From: Pseudomonas beijingensis
GTDB taxonomy: Bacteria; Pseudomonadota; Gammaproteobacteria; Pseudomonadales; Pseudomonadaceae
Assembly: GCF_030687295.1 (NCBI RefSeq)
Contig: NZ_CP117425.1
Coordinates: 496,001-560,000, forward strand
Length of the DNA stretch: 64,000 nucleotides
Reading direction: 5' to 3'
Shown: piece by piece, positions 41,895 through 53,195 of the stretch
Layout: the number at the start of each line of letters is the position of its first letter
Numbering within the stretch: position 1 is the first letter of the stretch
The notes under the pieces: generated by a model
Databases searched by the model: none
What the model saw: only the letters and a program-made list of their open reading frames with translations
What the model was told of the DNA's origin: nothing
Program-made: the position numbers and the translations under genes

Positions 41895-44630
41895 ATGTTT
41901 GCGCCTTTGTTAAAGAAACTTTTTGGAAGCAAGAACGAGCGTGAAGTCAAGCGCATGCTCAAGACGGTACAGACTGTCAATGCCTTCGAAGAGCAAATGG
42001 TGGCCCTTTCGGACGATCAGTTACGCGCCAAGACTGCCGAATTCAAGGACCGCATCGCCAAGGGGGAAACCCTTGACCAGCTCCTGCCCGAAGCCTTTGC
42101 GGTTGCCCGTGAAGCCGGCAAGCGGATCATGGGCATGCGCCACTTCGACGTTCAGTTGATCGGCGGCATGACCTTGCACGAAGGCAAGATCGCCGAAATG
42201 CGTACCGGTGAGGGCAAGACCCTCGTGGCGACCCTGGGCGTATACCTCAACGCGCTGTCCGGCAAGGGCGTGCACGTGGTGACGGTCAACGACTACCTGG
42301 CCCGCCGCGACGCCAACTGGATGCGCCCGCTCTACGAATTCCTCGGCCTGACCGTCGGCGTCGTCACGCCGTTCCAGCCGCCGGAAGAGAAGCGCGCCGC
42401 CTACGCTGCCGACATCACCTACGGCACCAACAACGAATTCGGGTTCGACTACCTGCGCGACAACATGGCGTTCAGCATGGAAGAAAAATTCCAGCGTGAA
42501 CTCAACTTTGCCGTGATCGACGAAGTCGACTCCATCCTCATCGACGAAGCCCGTACCCCGCTGATCATCTCCGGTCAGGCCGAGGACAGCTCCAAGCTGT
42601 ACATCGAGATCAACAAACTGATCCCGCAGCTCAAGTTGCACGTCGAGGAAGTCGAAGGCGAAGTGACCCAGGCCGGGCACTACTCGGTCGACGAGAAGAC
42701 CCGCCAGGTCGAACTCAACGAGGCCGGTCACCAGTTCGTCGAGGAAATGCTCACCCGCGTTGGTTTGCTGGCCGAAGGCGAGAGCCTGTACTCGGCCCAC
42801 AACCTGGGCTTGCTGACCCACGTCTATGCCGGCTTGCGTGCCCACAAGCTGTTCAATCGCAACGTCGAATACATCGTGCAGGACGGCCAGGTCGTGCTGG
42901 TGGACGAACACACCGGCCGTACCATGCCGGGTCGTCGCCTGTCCGAAGGCCTGCACCAGGCCATCGAAGCCAAGGAAGGCCTGAACATCCAGGCCGAGAG
43001 CCAGACCCTGGCCTCGACCACCTTCCAGAACTATTTCCGCCTGTACAACAAGCTGTCCGGCATGACCGGTACCGCGGACACCGAAGCGTTCGAATTCCAC
43101 CAGATCTACGGCCTGCAAGTGGTGGTGATTCCGCCGAACAAGCCGCTGGCTCGCAAGGACTACAACGACCTGGTGTTCCTGACCGCCGAAGAGAAGTACG
43201 CGGCGATCATCAACGACATCAAGGAAGGCATGGCCCAGGGCCGTCCGATCCTGGTGGGGACCGCCACCATCGAGACCTCCGAGCACATGTCCGCCCTGCT
43301 CGAAAAGGAAGGCATCGAGCACAAGGTCCTCAACGCCAAGTTCCACGAGAAGGAAGCCGAGATCATCGCCCAGGCCGGTCGCCCGGGTGCGCTGACCATC
43401 GCCACCAACATGGCGGGCCGTGGTACCGACATCCTGCTGGGCGGCAACTGGGAAGTGGAAGTCGCCAGCCTGGAAAACCCGACCCCCGAGCAGATCGCGC
43501 AGATCAAGGCCGACTGGCAGAAGCGTCACCAGCAGGTGCTCGAGTCCGGCGGTTTGCAGGTGATCGCGTCCGAGCGTCACGAATCGCGTCGTATCGACAA
43601 CCAACTGCGTGGCCGTGCCGGTCGCCAGGGTGACGCCGGTTCCAGCCGTTTCTACCTGTCCCTGGAAGACAGCCTGATGCGCATCTTCGCCTCTGACCGG
43701 GTGAAGAACTTCATGAAGGCCCTTGGCATGCAGCCCGGCGAGGCGATCGAGCACCGCATGGTGACCAACGCCATCGAGAAGGCCCAGCGCAAGGTCGAAG
43801 GACGCAACTTCGATATCCGCAAGCAATTGCTCGAGTTCGACGACGTCAACAACGAACAGCGTAAAGTGATCTATCACATGCGTAACAGTTTGTTGGCCGC
43901 CGACAACATTGGCGAAACCATCGCCGATTTCCGCCAGGACGTGCTCAACGCAACCGTCAGCGCTCACATCCCGCCGCAGTCGCTGCCGGAACAGTGGGAT
44001 GTCGCTGGCCTGGAAGCCGCCTTGCAGAGCGACTTCGGCGTGGCCTTGCCGATCCAGCAATGGCTCGACGAAGACGATCACCTGTACGAAGAAACCCTGC
44101 GCGAAAAACTGCTGGCCGAGCTGATCGCTGCCTACAACGAGAAGGAAGACCAGGCGGGCGCCGAAGCACTGCGCTCCTTCGAGAAGCAGATTGTGCTGCG
44201 GGTACTGGACGATTTGTGGAAAGACCACCTGTCGACCATGGATCACCTGCGCCACGGTATCCATTTGCGTGGCTACGCCCAGAAGAACCCGAAGCAGGAG
44301 TACAAGCGCGAGTCCTACACGCTGTTCTCCGAGTTGCTCGACTCGATCAAGCGCGACTCGATCCGTGTGTTGTCCCACGTTCAGGTTCGCCGCGAAGACC
44401 CGGCCGAAGAAGAAGCACGCCTGCGCCAGGAAGCCGAAGCCCTGGCCGCGCGCATGCAGTTCGAACACGCCGAAGCCCCTGGCCTGGAAGTGGTCGCCGA
44501 AGAGGGCGTCGATGTGGATGTCGCCCTGGCGACCGCACCGGTGCGCAACGAGCAGAAGCTGGGCCGTAACGAACTGTGCTATTGCGGTTCGGGCAAGAAA
44601 TACAAGCATTGCCACGGGCAGATCCAATAA
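41895..44630 (+). CDS. secA: Preprotein translocase ATPase SecA
   Basis: A 911-residue SecA motor that drives proteins through SecYEG. NBD1 has Walker [14 protein letters not shown] and Walker [22 protein letters not shown]; the preprotein crosslinking, NBD2 ([26 protein letters not shown]) and helical scaffold follow; the C-terminal zinc-binding tail [14 protein letters not shown] contacts SecB. The ATG at 41895 ([13 protein letters not shown]) is the family start with GGAAGA ahead; a continuous frame further upstream is not coding. Single gene ended by a strong terminator. Confidence 0.98.
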   Translation: MFAPLLKKLFGSKNEREVKRMLKTVQTVNAFEEQMVALSDDQLRAKTAEFKDRIAKGETLDQLLPEAFAVAREAGKRIMGMRHFDVQLIGGMTLHEGKIAEMRTGEGKTLVATLGVYLNALSGKGVHVVTVNDYLARRDANWMRPLYEFLGLTVGVVTPFQPPEEKRAAYAADITYGTNNEFGFDYLRDNMAFSMEEKFQRELNFAVIDEVDSILIDEARTPLIISGQAEDSSKLYIEINKLIPQLKLHVEEVEGEVTQAGHYSVDEKTRQVELNEAGHQFVEEMLTRVGLLAEGESLYSAHNLGLLTHVYAGLRAHKLFNRNVEYIVQDGQVVLVDEHTGRTMPGRRLSEGLHQAIEAKEGLNIQAESQTLASTTFQNYFRLYNKLSGMTGTADTEAFEFHQIYGLQVVVIPPNKPLARKDYNDLVFLTAEEKYAAIINDIKEGMAQGRPILVGTATIETSEHMSALLEKEGIEHKVLNAKFHEKEAEIIAQAGRPGALTIATNMAGRGTDILLGGNWEVEVASLENPTPEQIAQIKADWQKRHQQVLESGGLQVIASERHESRRIDNQLRGRAGRQGDAGSSRFYLSLEDSLMRIFASDRVKNFMKALGMQPGEAIEHRMVTNAIEKAQRKVEGRNFDIRKQLLEFDDVNNEQRKVIYHMRNSLLAADNIGETIADFRQDVLNATVSAHIPPQSLPEQWDVAGLEAALQSDFGVALPIQQWLDEDDHLYEETLREKLLAELIAAYNEKEDQAGAEALRSFEKQIVLRVLDDLWKDHLSTMDHLRHGIHLRGYAQKNPKQEYKRESYTLFSELLDSIKRDSIRVLSHVQVRREDPAEEEARLRQEAEALAARMQFEHAEAPGLEVVAEEGVDVDVALATAPVRNEQKLGRNELCYCGSGKKYKHCHGQIQ

Positions 44631-44655
44631 ACCCGTTTCAACGCTGAACGACCCA

Positions 44656-44689
44656 CGCCGCGACCGGATTTTATCCGTCGCGGCGTTTT
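44656..44689 (+). terminator. Rho-independent terminator of secA
   Basis: CGCCGCGAC, twelve bases, GTCGCGGCG then TTTTG, 26 bp past the stop. Confidence 0.9.
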
Positions 44690-44753
44690 GCCATTTTGAT
44701 TCGCCGTCTCGATAAGGACGGCGTCGATAGACATCTAATTTAGGAGCGCATTC

Positions 44754-45971
44754 ATGGCTGTTGGTCTTGGTCCGTTGCCAACGTTGCACCCGGTTGCCGG
44801 TTTTGAACTCGGTATTGCCTCGGCGGGCATCAAGCGCCCCGGGCGCAAGGACGTCGTGGTCATGCGTTGCGCCGAAGGCTCGACGGTGGCGGGTGTGTTC
44901 ACCCTCAACGCCTTCTGTGCCGCGCCGGTCATCCTGGCCAAGCAACGCGTTCAGGGGCCGGTACGTTACCTGCTGACCAACACCGGTAACGCCAACGCCG
45001 GCACCGGCGCGCCTGGTTTGGCCGCCGCCGAGCGCACCTGCGCCAAGCTGGCGGAATTGACCGGCATCAACGCCAGCCAAGTGCTGCCGTATTCCACCGG
45101 TGTGATCGGCGAACCGCTGCCGGTCGAGAAGATCGAAGGCGCACTGCAAGCCGCCCTTGATGATCTCTCGGAAAACAACTGGGCCGCGGCCGCCACCGGC
45201 ATCATGACCACCGACACCTTGCCCAAGGGCGCGAGCCGCCAGTTCGAGCATGATGGCGTGACCATCACTGTCACCGGCATCAGCAAAGGCGCCGGCATGA
45301 TCCGCCCAAACATGGCGACCATGCTCGGCTACATCGCCACCGACGCCAAAGTCTCGCGCCAGGTGCTGCAAGACCTGATGCTCGACGGCGCCAACAAGTC
45401 GTTCAACCGCATCACCATCGATGGCGACACCTCCACCAACGACTGCTGCATGCTGATCGCCACCGGCCAGGCCAACCTGCCGGAGATCACCGAGGCCAGC
45501 GGCCCGCTGTTCGCCGCCTTGAAGCAGGCGGTATTCGAAGTGTGCATGGAAGTGGCCCAGGCCATCGTCCGTGATGGTGAAGGCGCGACCAAGTTCGTGA
45601 CCGTGCAGGTTAACGGTGGTGGCAACCATCAGGAATGCCTGGATGTCGGCTACACCGTGGCCCACTCGCCGCTGATCAAGACCGCGCTGTTCGCCTCCGA
45701 TCCGAACTGGGGCCGTATCCTTGCCGCCGTCGGCCGGGCTGGCGTACCGGAGCTGGACGTGAGCAAGATCGACGTGTTCCTCGGTGAAGTCTGTATCGCC
45801 AGCCAAGGTGCCCGTGCTTCGACCTACACCGAAGCCCAAGGGGCAGCGGTGATGCAGCAGGAAGAGATCACCATTCGTATCGAGTTGGGACGGGGTGATT
45901 GCAGCGAAACCATCTGGACCACTGATCTGTCCCACGAGTACGTCAAGATCAACGCTGAGTACCGGACTTAA
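44754..45971 (+). CDS. argJ: Bifunctional glutamate N-acetyltransferase / ornithine acetyltransferase
   Basis: A 405-residue ArgJ, which transfers the acetyl group of N-acetylornithine to glutamate in cyclic arginine synthesis. The precursor self-cleaves just before the nucleophilic Thr in [15 protein letters not shown] into alpha and beta chains; upstream [13 protein letters not shown] and downstream [18 protein letters not shown] oxyanion/substrate regions ([13 protein letters not shown]) are present. Only ornithine activity can be secured by sequence; bifunctionality is expected in Pseudomonas. RBS AGGAGC seven bases ahead of the ATG. Confidence 0.97.
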   Translation: MAVGLGPLPTLHPVAGFELGIASAGIKRPGRKDVVVMRCAEGSTVAGVFTLNAFCAAPVILAKQRVQGPVRYLLTNTGNANAGTGAPGLAAAERTCAKLAELTGINASQVLPYSTGVIGEPLPVEKIEGALQAALDDLSENNWAAAATGIMTTDTLPKGASRQFEHDGVTITVTGISKGAGMIRPNMATMLGYIATDAKVSRQVLQDLMLDGANKSFNRITIDGDTSTNDCCMLIATGQANLPEITEASGPLFAALKQAVFEVCMEVAQAIVRDGEGATKFVTVQVNGGGNHQECLDVGYTVAHSPLIKTALFASDPNWGRILAAVGRAGVPELDVSKIDVFLGEVCIASQGARASTYTEAQGAAVMQQEEITIRIELGRGDCSETIWTTDLSHEYVKINAEYRT

Positions 45972-45993
45972 ACCGTTCGGGACCGAGTTGTTG

Positions 45994-46090
45994 CCATCGC
46001 GAGCAAGCTCGCTCCCACAGGGATTTGCGGGGTGACTGAGAAAGTGTTCACACCACCGATACCCTGTGGGAGCGAGCTTGCTCGCGATGG
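45994..46090. repeat. REPIN, GTGGGAGC family
   Basis: Inverted REP pair facing outward between argJ and the GST gene; the second REP is ~40 bp before the GST start. Confidence 0.9.
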
Positions 46091-46131
46091 CGCCAGTACA
46101 GCCACCTCAGAACCATAAGAAAGGAATCCAA

Positions 46132-46764
46132 ATGAGCCTGCACCTGATCATCGGCGATAAAGATCTATCCTCCTGGTCCCTGCGCGGCGCGTTGGCCCTG
46201 GCGCTGACCGGCGCGAAGTACACCGAAGAGCTGGTCAGGCTCGACCAGCCCGACACCCGCGAAAAGCTGCTCAAGTATTCGGCCACGGCCAAGGTCCCGT
46301 TGCTCAAGACCGACTTCGGCGTGATCGCCGATTCCCTGGCGATTGCCGAATATCTGGCCGAACAGTTTCCCGAGGCCAATCTCTGGCCCAAGGATGTGGC
46401 TGCCCGGGCCCAGGCGCGCTCGGCCTGTGCGCAAATGCACAGCGGTTTTTTCGCCCTCCGTAACCACATGCCCATGGATCTGCTGCACGATGCGCCGCTG
46501 TCGCCGATGCCATCTGACGTGCAGGCGGAAATCCAGCGGATGCTGGCGCTATGGGCGGAGTGCCGTGCGGCGGCCTCCGAAACCGGTCCTTATCTGTTCG
46601 GTACCCTGAGCCTGGCCGATGCTTTTTTTGCTCCTGTTGCCGTGCGCTTGCGTACCTATCAAATAGAGCTGCCGGAAGTCGATGCGGCCTACGTCGAAAC
46701 CCTATATCAATGGCCAGCGTTCAAGGCGTGGCAACAGGCTGGCCTGGAGGACACTGCGCGGTGA
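46132..46764 (+). CDS. Glutathione S-transferase family protein
   Basis: A 210-residue GST. The thioredoxin fold begins LHLIIGDKDLSSWSLRGALAL with the catalytic Ser in SSWS; cis-Pro in KVPLL; the GSH-gamma-glutamyl contact is ADSLAIAEYL; an all-helical C-terminal domain follows. RBS AAGGAA ahead of the ATG. The stop overlaps the GTG start of the MutT gene by 4 bp, so the two are translationally coupled. Substrate unknown. Confidence 0.9.
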   Translation: MSLHLIIGDKDLSSWSLRGALALALTGAKYTEELVRLDQPDTREKLLKYSATAKVPLLKTDFGVIADSLAIAEYLAEQFPEANLWPKDVAARAQARSACAQMHSGFFALRNHMPMDLLHDAPLSPMPSDVQAEIQRMLALWAECRAAASETGPYLFGTLSLADAFFAPVAVRLRTYQIELPEVDAAYVETLYQWPAFKAWQQAGLEDTAR

Positions 46765-47705
46765 AACGAGTCCATGTGGCGGCAGCGGTCATTCGCGATG
46801 CCGCCGGTAAAATCCTGATCGCCCGACGGGCCGATACCCAGCACCAGGGCGGCTTGTGGGAATTTCCTGGCGGCAAGGTCGAGGCCGACGAATCCGTCGA
46901 AACCGCCCTGGCCCGCGAACTTCATGAAGAGCTGGGCATTGTCGTCGATGCCGCCCGGCCGTTGATCAAGGTGCGTCACGATTACCCGGACAAACAGGTG
47001 TTGCTGGATGTCTGGGAAGTCTCGGCGTTCACCGGCGAGCCCCACGGCGCCGAAGGGCAGCCGTTGGCCTGGGTGACGGCCCGCGACCTGACGAACCATG
47101 AGTTTCCGGCGGCCAATCAGCCGATCGTCGCCGCGGCCCGTTTGCCGGGTGAATACCTGATTACCCCTGAAGGCCTTGAGACGCCGGCCTTGCTGCGCGG
47201 CATGCAGAAGGCGATTGCTGGCGGGATCAAGTTGGTCCAGCTCCGTGCCCCCAACGGCTACGACCCGCAATACCGCGACCTGGCGGTGGATGCGGCGGGG
47301 TTGTGTGCCGGCAAGGCCCAACTGATGCTCAAGGGGCCGTTCGAATGGCTGGGGGATTTTCCTTCCGCTGGTTGGCACATTACCGCCGCGCAACTGCGCA
47401 AGCATGCTGCGGCCGGTCGACCGTTCGGCAAGGACCGCTGGCTGGCGGCCTCCTGCCATAACGCCGAGGAACTGTCCCTGGCGCAGCAGATGGACGTGGA
47501 TTTCGTGACGCTTTCGCCGGTGCAGCCGACCCAGACCCATCCCGATGCGCAGCCGTTGGGCTGGGAAGAGGCGACGCGGTTGATCGAGGGCTTCAACCGG
47601 CCGGTCTATCTGTTGGGTTGGGTAGGGCCCGGCGAACGGCAAAAAGCTTGGGAAGCCGGGGCGCAGGGTGTGGCGGGGATTCGGGCGTTTTGGCCTGAAT
47701 CTTGA
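46761..47705 (+). CDS. mutT: MutT nucleotide pyrophosphatase fused to a ThiE-like domain
   Basis: A 314-residue fusion. The N-terminal Nudix domain has box GGKVEADESVETALARELHEELGI, which removes oxidised dGTP from the pool. The C-terminal ~170 residues form a thiamine-phosphate-synthase-like barrel (LRGMQKAIAGGIKLVQLRAPNGYD.., TLSPVQPTQTHPDAQPLGWEEATRLI, GAQGVAGIRAFW). The fusion is common in gammaproteobacterial MutT. GTG start; coupling to GST by a GTGA overlap. The ThiE-like half need not make thiamine phosphate. Confidence 0.93.
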   Translation: MKRVHVAAAVIRDAAGKILIARRADTQHQGGLWEFPGGKVEADESVETALARELHEELGIVVDAARPLIKVRHDYPDKQVLLDVWEVSAFTGEPHGAEGQPLAWVTARDLTNHEFPAANQPIVAAARLPGEYLITPEGLETPALLRGMQKAIAGGIKLVQLRAPNGYDPQYRDLAVDAAGLCAGKAQLMLKGPFEWLGDFPSAGWHITAAQLRKHAAAGRPFGKDRWLAASCHNAEELSLAQQMDVDFVTLSPVQPTQTHPDAQPLGWEEATRLIEGFNRPVYLLGWVGPGERQKAWEAGAQGVAGIRAFWPES

Positions 47706-47733
47706 GCTTGAGAATGTGGTGCAGCAACTGACG

Positions 47734-47813
47734 CTATCGCGAGCAAGCTCGCTCCCACACTGGATCTGCGGTGTTCACAGAACCCCTGTGGGAGCGAGCT
47801 TGCTCGCGATGGC
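47734..47813. repeat. REPIN, GTGGGAGC family, convergent gap
   Basis: Outward-facing REP pair filling nearly all of the 123 bp between the convergent mutT and adenosyltransferase genes; likely also terminates both by hairpin, although there is no T-run. Confidence 0.9.
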
Positions 47814-47828
47814 GGCCTCAAAAACCAC

Positions 47829-48410
47829 TCAAATTCCAGGCTTGGCCGCCGCCTCCCACAGCACTTCTGCCACGCCTTGCCGCCGGGCAATGACCCGCGC
47901 CGCGACGAACAACAAGTCCGACAACCGATTGATATAGGCCAGCCCCGGCCCGGCCAACGGCTCCACCGCGTTCAATTGCTGGCAACGACGCTCGGCGCTG
48001 CGGGCCAGGCTGCGGCAGACGTGGGCTTGGGCGATCAGCGTCGAGCCACCGGGCAGGATGAAGTTTTCCAGCGGTCCCAGTTCCTCGTTCCACACATCAA
48101 TCGCCGCTTCCAGGCGCTCGACTTCCGCCATGTTCAGCGCCTGATAGGCCGGCATCGCCAGTTCACCGCCGAGGTCGAACAACCGATGCTGACAGGGCGT
48201 CAGCACGTCGATAACCTCCTTCAGTGCCGGGTATTGACCTATTTCAGCGGCAAGACCGGCCAACAACAAGCCCAACTGGCTGTTCAGCGTATCCACTTCG
48301 CCGATGGCCTCGACCCGTGGGTGATCCTTTGCCACGCGGCGACCATCGCCCAACCCGGTTTCACCCTTGTCGCCGGTGCGGGTGTAAATCTTCGACAGGC
48401 GAAAGCCCAT
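47829..48410 (-). CDS. Cob(I)yrinic acid a,c-diamide adenosyltransferase (PduO/ATR type)
   Basis: A 193-residue ATP:cob(I)alamin adenosyltransferase of the trimeric PduO class. KIYTRTGDKGETGLGDGRRVAKD (ATP loop), EVDTLNSQLGLLLA, and FILPGGSTLIAQAHVCRSLARSAERR (the R-rich active-site helix) are all seen. It makes adenosylcobalamin. It starts 2 bp after the sensor kinase stop with RBS GGAGC eight bases ahead, so it is probably cotranscribed. Confidence 0.93.
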   Translation of the reverse strand: MGFRLSKIYTRTGDKGETGLGDGRRVAKDHPRVEAIGEVDTLNSQLGLLLAGLAAEIGQYPALKEVIDVLTPCQHRLFDLGGELAMPAYQALNMAEVERLEAAIDVWNEELGPLENFILPGGSTLIAQAHVCRSLARSAERRCQQLNAVEPLAGPGLAYINRLSDLLFVAARVIARRQGVAEVLWEAAAKPGI

Positions 48411-48412
48411 GC

Positions 48413-50449
48413 TCAGCGCTCCAGTTGTGTGTTTTCCTGCGGCACCATCGACGTGCCTGCCAGCGGCAGGCGCAAGGTGAAGCAGGTGCCTTGGCCCGGC
48501 GCCGACTGCACTTCCATCTGGCCCTTGTGGTTGTTGGTGATGATGAAATACGAGACCGACAGCCCAAGGCCGGTGCCCTGGCCGATCTCCTTGGTGGTGA
48601 AGAAGGGCTCGAAGGTGCGCTTGCGCACGTTCTCGCTCATGCCGATGCCGTTGTCCTCGACCTGGATTTCCGCCCACGGCGGATTCAATCGCGTGCGCAG
48701 GATGATGCGCCCGGGTTCGCTGTCGTCCTGGCGTTGGTGGATCGCCTGGGCGGCATTTTTCAGCAGGTTGAGCAGCACCTGTTCCAGTTCGTTGGCAGTG
48801 CCGGGTACCGGGCCCAGGTTCGGGTCGAACTGACGGATGATCGCCTGGCCCTTGAAGTCGAACCCGATCGCCAGGTCGAAGTCGTTCCCGGCGATTTCCA
48901 CCGCCTGGTCGATCAGCGCTGGCAGGTCGCACGGCGCCATCTGCCGGGTGCTGCGCCGGCTGAAACTGAGCATGTGGGTGACGATTTTCGCCGCCCGGGC
49001 ACCGGCTTGCTGGATGCCGTCGAGCAACTGCGGGATTTCCCGGCCCTGGAGGTAACGATTGACCTCCTGTAACTCGATACCCAATTGCTCGGCCTGTTCG
49101 AGGTTCTTCGGCAGTTCCGGTGACAGGCGTCGGCGGATGTTCTGCACGTTGTGCAGGATCGCCCCAAGCGGGTTGTTGATCTCATGGGCCATGCCTGCCG
49201 CGAGGCCGCCGACCGAGAGCATTTTTTCCGATTGCACCATCATTTCCTCCAGCGACAGGCGCTGGGTGATGTCGTCGATGCGGATCACCACGCCCCGCCC
49301 GGCGCCGCCCATCAGTGGATAGAACGTCAGGGCGTAATGCCGGGCTTCGTCGTCCTTGGTCCAGGTGACGCGTTCGATCTTGGCCACCGTATGTTGCTCG
49401 ACGGTCTGCTTGAGCTGGGGCAGGTACGGCTTGAGCGGTTCGAAAGCGAGGAAGATCGGTTGGTTCAGGGCCTCGTCCAGCCGCGTGCCGGAGAGGGCGC
49501 TGGCTTCCTGGTTCCATTGGGTGACGTAGAGTTGTTCGTCGAGGGCGATCAGCGCCGACGGCATGGAGTCGATGATGCTGTTGAGGTAATTCTGGAAACC
49601 GGTGAGTTTTTTCTCGATCTTGCTGCGCACCTGGACTTCCAGCTCCAGCTTGCGATTGGTATGGCGGGTTTCTTCCGCCAGGCCTTGGGCCTGGTCGTAG
49701 GCGGCCTGGGAGTCGTCCCGCGCGCGCTTGAGTTGCTGCTCCCGGGCTTCGATGCGCGAGAGCATGGTATTGAACGCCTCGGCCAGGCTGCCGATCTCAT
49801 CGTGGTTGCCCCGTGCGGCGCGCAGGGCATAGTTCTCTTCGCGGGTGACCTGGCGGGACAGCTCTTCGAGTTGATGAATCGGCTGGGTGATCAGGCGTTT
49901 GATCTGCTGGGCGATGATCAGCCACAGCAGCACGCTGAAAATCAGGATGCCGAGGCTGGCGGTCAGCGTGCCGGTGTAGAACGCCGTTGGCAGTTCGCTG
50001 CTGGCCACCAGTAGCAGGTGACCTGGCTCCGTGCCGGGGCGGGGCAGGGTGATGACCTGGTTGCTGCGGAATTCACTGGCCTGCCAAGCCTGCATATTGC
50101 GGTAATGGTCCGGCAGCTTGAGTTTTTCGGCATGTTGCAGTTGCGCCAGGCGTTCGCCCTGGCCGTCGTACAGCGCTGCTGCCCGTAGCGGTGCATAGCT
50201 GTTGAGCTCATCGAGCAGGCGTTTGGCGCTTTGTGGCGATTGCAGGGCATCGGAAATCAGGCTTGGGTTGGCCACCAGCCGGCCGATGGTCTGCAGGGCC
50301 TGGGGCGCCATGCTTTCCTGGGAAATGTAATAGGCGGCGCTGATAAAGGTCAGGTTGGCCACCAACAGGACAGTGGTCAACAACACCAACAGGGCGGCCA
50401 GCAGTTTTTGGCCGACCGGGAGGTTTTCAAGGCGCTGGCGCAATGGCAT
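48413..50449 (-). CDS. Sensor histidine kinase (HAMP-PAS-HisKA)
   Basis: A 678-residue hybrid-free sensor kinase. TM1 (LLAALLVLLTTVLLVANLTFI), a ~110-residue periplasmic domain, TM2 (LGILIFSVLLWLIIAQQI), HAMP (LITQPIHQLEELSRQVTREENYALRA), a coiled coil, a PAS domain (SIIDSMPSALIALDEQLYVTQW), H-box MAHEINNPLGAILHN, and ATPase boxes LLNLLKNAAQAI, DNGIGMSENV and GQGTGLGLSVSYF. No response regulator lies next to it in this window. It precedes the adenosyltransferase gene on the same strand by 2 bp. No family name is recognised. Confidence 0.87.
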   Translation of the reverse strand: MPLRQRLENLPVGQKLLAALLVLLTTVLLVANLTFISAAYYISQESMAPQALQTIGRLVANPSLISDALQSPQSAKRLLDELNSYAPLRAAALYDGQGERLAQLQHAEKLKLPDHYRNMQAWQASEFRSNQVITLPRPGTEPGHLLLVASSELPTAFYTGTLTASLGILIFSVLLWLIIAQQIKRLITQPIHQLEELSRQVTREENYALRAARGNHDEIGSLAEAFNTMLSRIEAREQQLKRARDDSQAAYDQAQGLAEETRHTNRKLELEVQVRSKIEKKLTGFQNYLNSIIDSMPSALIALDEQLYVTQWNQEASALSGTRLDEALNQPIFLAFEPLKPYLPQLKQTVEQHTVAKIERVTWTKDDEARHYALTFYPLMGGAGRGVVIRIDDITQRLSLEEMMVQSEKMLSVGGLAAGMAHEINNPLGAILHNVQNIRRRLSPELPKNLEQAEQLGIELQEVNRYLQGREIPQLLDGIQQAGARAAKIVTHMLSFSRRSTRQMAPCDLPALIDQAVEIAGNDFDLAIGFDFKGQAIIRQFDPNLGPVPGTANELEQVLLNLLKNAAQAIHQRQDDSEPGRIILRTRLNPPWAEIQVEDNGIGMSENVRKRTFEPFFTTKEIGQGTGLGLSVSYFIITNNHKGQMEVQSAPGQGTCFTLRLPLAGTSMVPQENTQLER

Positions 50450-50496
50450 CAGACTCGTCGTTAAGAAAGGAACACGAGGGCCAGCGTAGCCGCTGC

Positions 50497-51477
<981 letters not shown>

Positions 51478-51478
51478 T

Positions 51479-51537
51479 TATAATGAGCCCGATTTTAACC
51501 ACAAGCCAAGCGCGCGCCGTTGATACTGGCGCGCCTT
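51479..51537 (+). promoter_or_regulatory. Predicted -10 box and terminator-like hairpin in the yajQ leader
   Basis: TATAAT at 51479-51484, then ~25 bases on GCGCGCC, nine bases, GGCGCGC followed by CTTTTTATTT (51510-51537), then the yajQ RBS. The hairpin lies inside the yajQ leader, where nothing needs terminating, so it could be an attenuator. The -35 is unclear. Confidence 0.5.
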
Positions 51538-51556
51538 TTTATTTGGAGAACACTAC

Positions 51557-52042
51557 ATGCCGTCATTCGACGTGGTATCCGAACTGGACAAGCACGAAGT
51601 CACCAACGCGGTTGAAAACGCCGTCAAGGAACTCGACCGTCGTTATGACCTCAAGGGCAAGGGCAGTTTCGAGTTCAAGGAAAAAGACCTGACCGTGAAC
51701 CTGACCGCCGAGGCCGACTTCCAGCTCGAGGCGATGATCGAGATCCTCAAGCTGGCGCTGGTCAAGCGCAAGATCGACGTGCAGTGCCTTGAGGTCAAGG
51801 ACGCCTATGCCTCGGGCAAGCTGATGAAACAGGAAGCCGTGCTCAAGGAAGGCATCGACAAGGAGCTGGCGAAGAAGATCGTCGCCCATATCAAGGACGC
51901 CAAGCTCAAGGTACAAGCCGCCATCCAGGGCGAGCAGGTGCGGGTCACCGGCAAGAAACGTGACGACTTGCAGGAAGCCATTGCGGCGTTGCGCGGCAAG
52001 GAATTCGGCATGCCCCTGCAGTTCAATAACTTCCGCGACTGA
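51557..52042 (+). CDS. YajQ-family nucleotide/c-di-GMP-binding protein
   Basis: A 161-residue YajQ with two ferredoxin-like halves: [34 protein letters not shown] and [19 protein letters not shown] region, then the second half ending [33 protein letters not shown]. YajQ members bind c-di-GMP or nucleic acid and act as transcription cofactors in Xanthomonas and Pseudomonas. RBS GGAGAA ahead of ATG. Confidence 0.94.
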   Translation: MPSFDVVSELDKHEVTNAVENAVKELDRRYDLKGKGSFEFKEKDLTVNLTAEADFQLEAMIEILKLALVKRKIDVQCLEVKDAYASGKLMKQEAVLKEGIDKELAKKIVAHIKDAKLKVQAAIQGEQVRVTGKKRDDLQEAIAALRGKEFGMPLQFNNFRD

Positions 52043-52065
52043 TCCCTTCAGTTATAGGGAAACAC

Positions 52066-52154
52066 TGTGGCGAGGGAGCTTGCTCCCGCTTGGGGGCGCA
52101 GCCCCCATCAAAGGGCCGCTACGCAGCCCAGCGGGGGCAAGCTCCCTCGCCACA
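52066..52154. repeat. GTGGCGAGGG-family REP pair
   Basis: Two inverted REPs with the GGGGGCGCAGCCCCC and CTACGCAGCCCAGCGGGG arms between yajQ and mscS, 23 bp after the yajQ stop. Confidence 0.9.
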
Positions 52155-52187
52155 AGATGCCGCGTGCAACAGGAATAGGAGAGAACG

Positions 52188-53030
52188 ATGGATTTGAACG
52201 CTGAAGTGGACAACCTGGTCAAGGTTTCCCAGACCTGGGTCCCCATGATCATGGAATACGGCAGCCGCGTGCTGCTGGCCGTTATCACCCTGGCCGTCGG
52301 CTGGTGGTTGATCAACAAAGTGACGCGCAAGCTGGGTGCTTTGCTGGCCTTGCGTAATGCCGACCTGGCCCTGCAAGGGTTTATCAGTACCCTGGCCAAC
52401 ATCATTCTGAAGATATTGCTGATCGTCAGCGTCGCTTCGATGATCGGTGTGGAAACCACTTCCTTCGTCGCCGCCATCGGTGCTGCCGGCCTGGCGATTG
52501 GCTTGGCCTTGCAAGGCAGCCTGGCGAACTTCGCCGGTGGCGTGCTGATCCTGCTGTTCCGTCCGTTCCGCATTGGTGACTGGATCGAAGCCCAGGGTGT
52601 GGCCGGTACGGTCGACAGCATCCAGATCTTCCACACGGTGTTGCGCACCGGTGACAACAAGACCGTCATCGTGCCCAACGGCAATCTGTCGAACGGGATC
52701 ATCACCAACACCAACCGCCAGCCGACCCGCAAAGTCGTGTTCGATGTCGGCGTGGATTACCAGGCCGACCTGCAAAAGGCCCGGGAAGTGTTGCTGGAGC
52801 TGGCCAAGGACGAACGCGTGCTGGCGGATCCGGCGCCTGAAGCGGTGATTTCCACCTTGGGCGACAGTTCCATCACCGTGTCGCTGCGTATTTGGGTCAA
52901 GACCGCGGATTATTGGAGTGTGATGTTCATGCTCAATGAACTGGCGCGGGATCGTTTGAAGGACGCGGGCATTGATATTCCGTTTCCACAGCGAGTGATT
53001 CGGGTCGTTCAGGAAGGGGCGGCGCAATAA
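52188..53030 (+). CDS. mscS: Small-conductance mechanosensitive channel MscS
   Basis: A 280-residue MscS channel that opens on membrane tension to relieve osmotic shock. Three membrane helices; the pore helix TM3 reads FVAAIGAAGLAIGLALQGSLANFAGG, Ala/Gly-packed as in MscS, followed by LLFRPFRIGDWIEAQ and the cytosolic vestibule (VPNGNLSNGIITN). RBS AGGAGAG ahead of the ATG. Ends at a terminator shared with the convergent porin gene. Confidence 0.94.
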   Translation: MDLNAEVDNLVKVSQTWVPMIMEYGSRVLLAVITLAVGWWLINKVTRKLGALLALRNADLALQGFISTLANIILKILLIVSVASMIGVETTSFVAAIGAAGLAIGLALQGSLANFAGGVLILLFRPFRIGDWIEAQGVAGTVDSIQIFHTVLRTGDNKTVIVPNGNLSNGIITNTNRQPTRKVVFDVGVDYQADLQKAREVLLELAKDERVLADPAPEAVISTLGDSSITVSLRIWVKTADYWSVMFMLNELARDRLKDAGIDIPFPQRVIRVVQEGAAQ

Positions 53031-53122
53031 CTATTTGAATGTAACTTGGCGCTGGGGTCAGGTTATATTTAGTTAGCTTGCTATTTAATAAGTTGTGTTA
53101 AAGCGGGCGTTGTAATGGGCAT

Positions 53123-53160
53123 AAAAAAACCGCTCACCTGAATCAGGTGAGCGGTTTTTG
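53123..53160. terminator. Bidirectional terminator (mscS / porin)
   Basis: AAAACCGCTCACCTG, three bases, CAGGTGAGCGGTTTT with A- and T-runs; 92 bp after mscS and 36 bp after the porin stop. Confidence 0.9.
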
Positions 53161-53195
53161 TTTGTAGCGGGTGAAGCTATCGAACTAGCACTGAA

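Noticed and set aside
42021..45935. 1304-codon open frame on the minus strand
   Set aside because: It lies antisense to secA and argJ, both certain genes; GC-rich third positions keep the opposite frame open. No domain or RBS.
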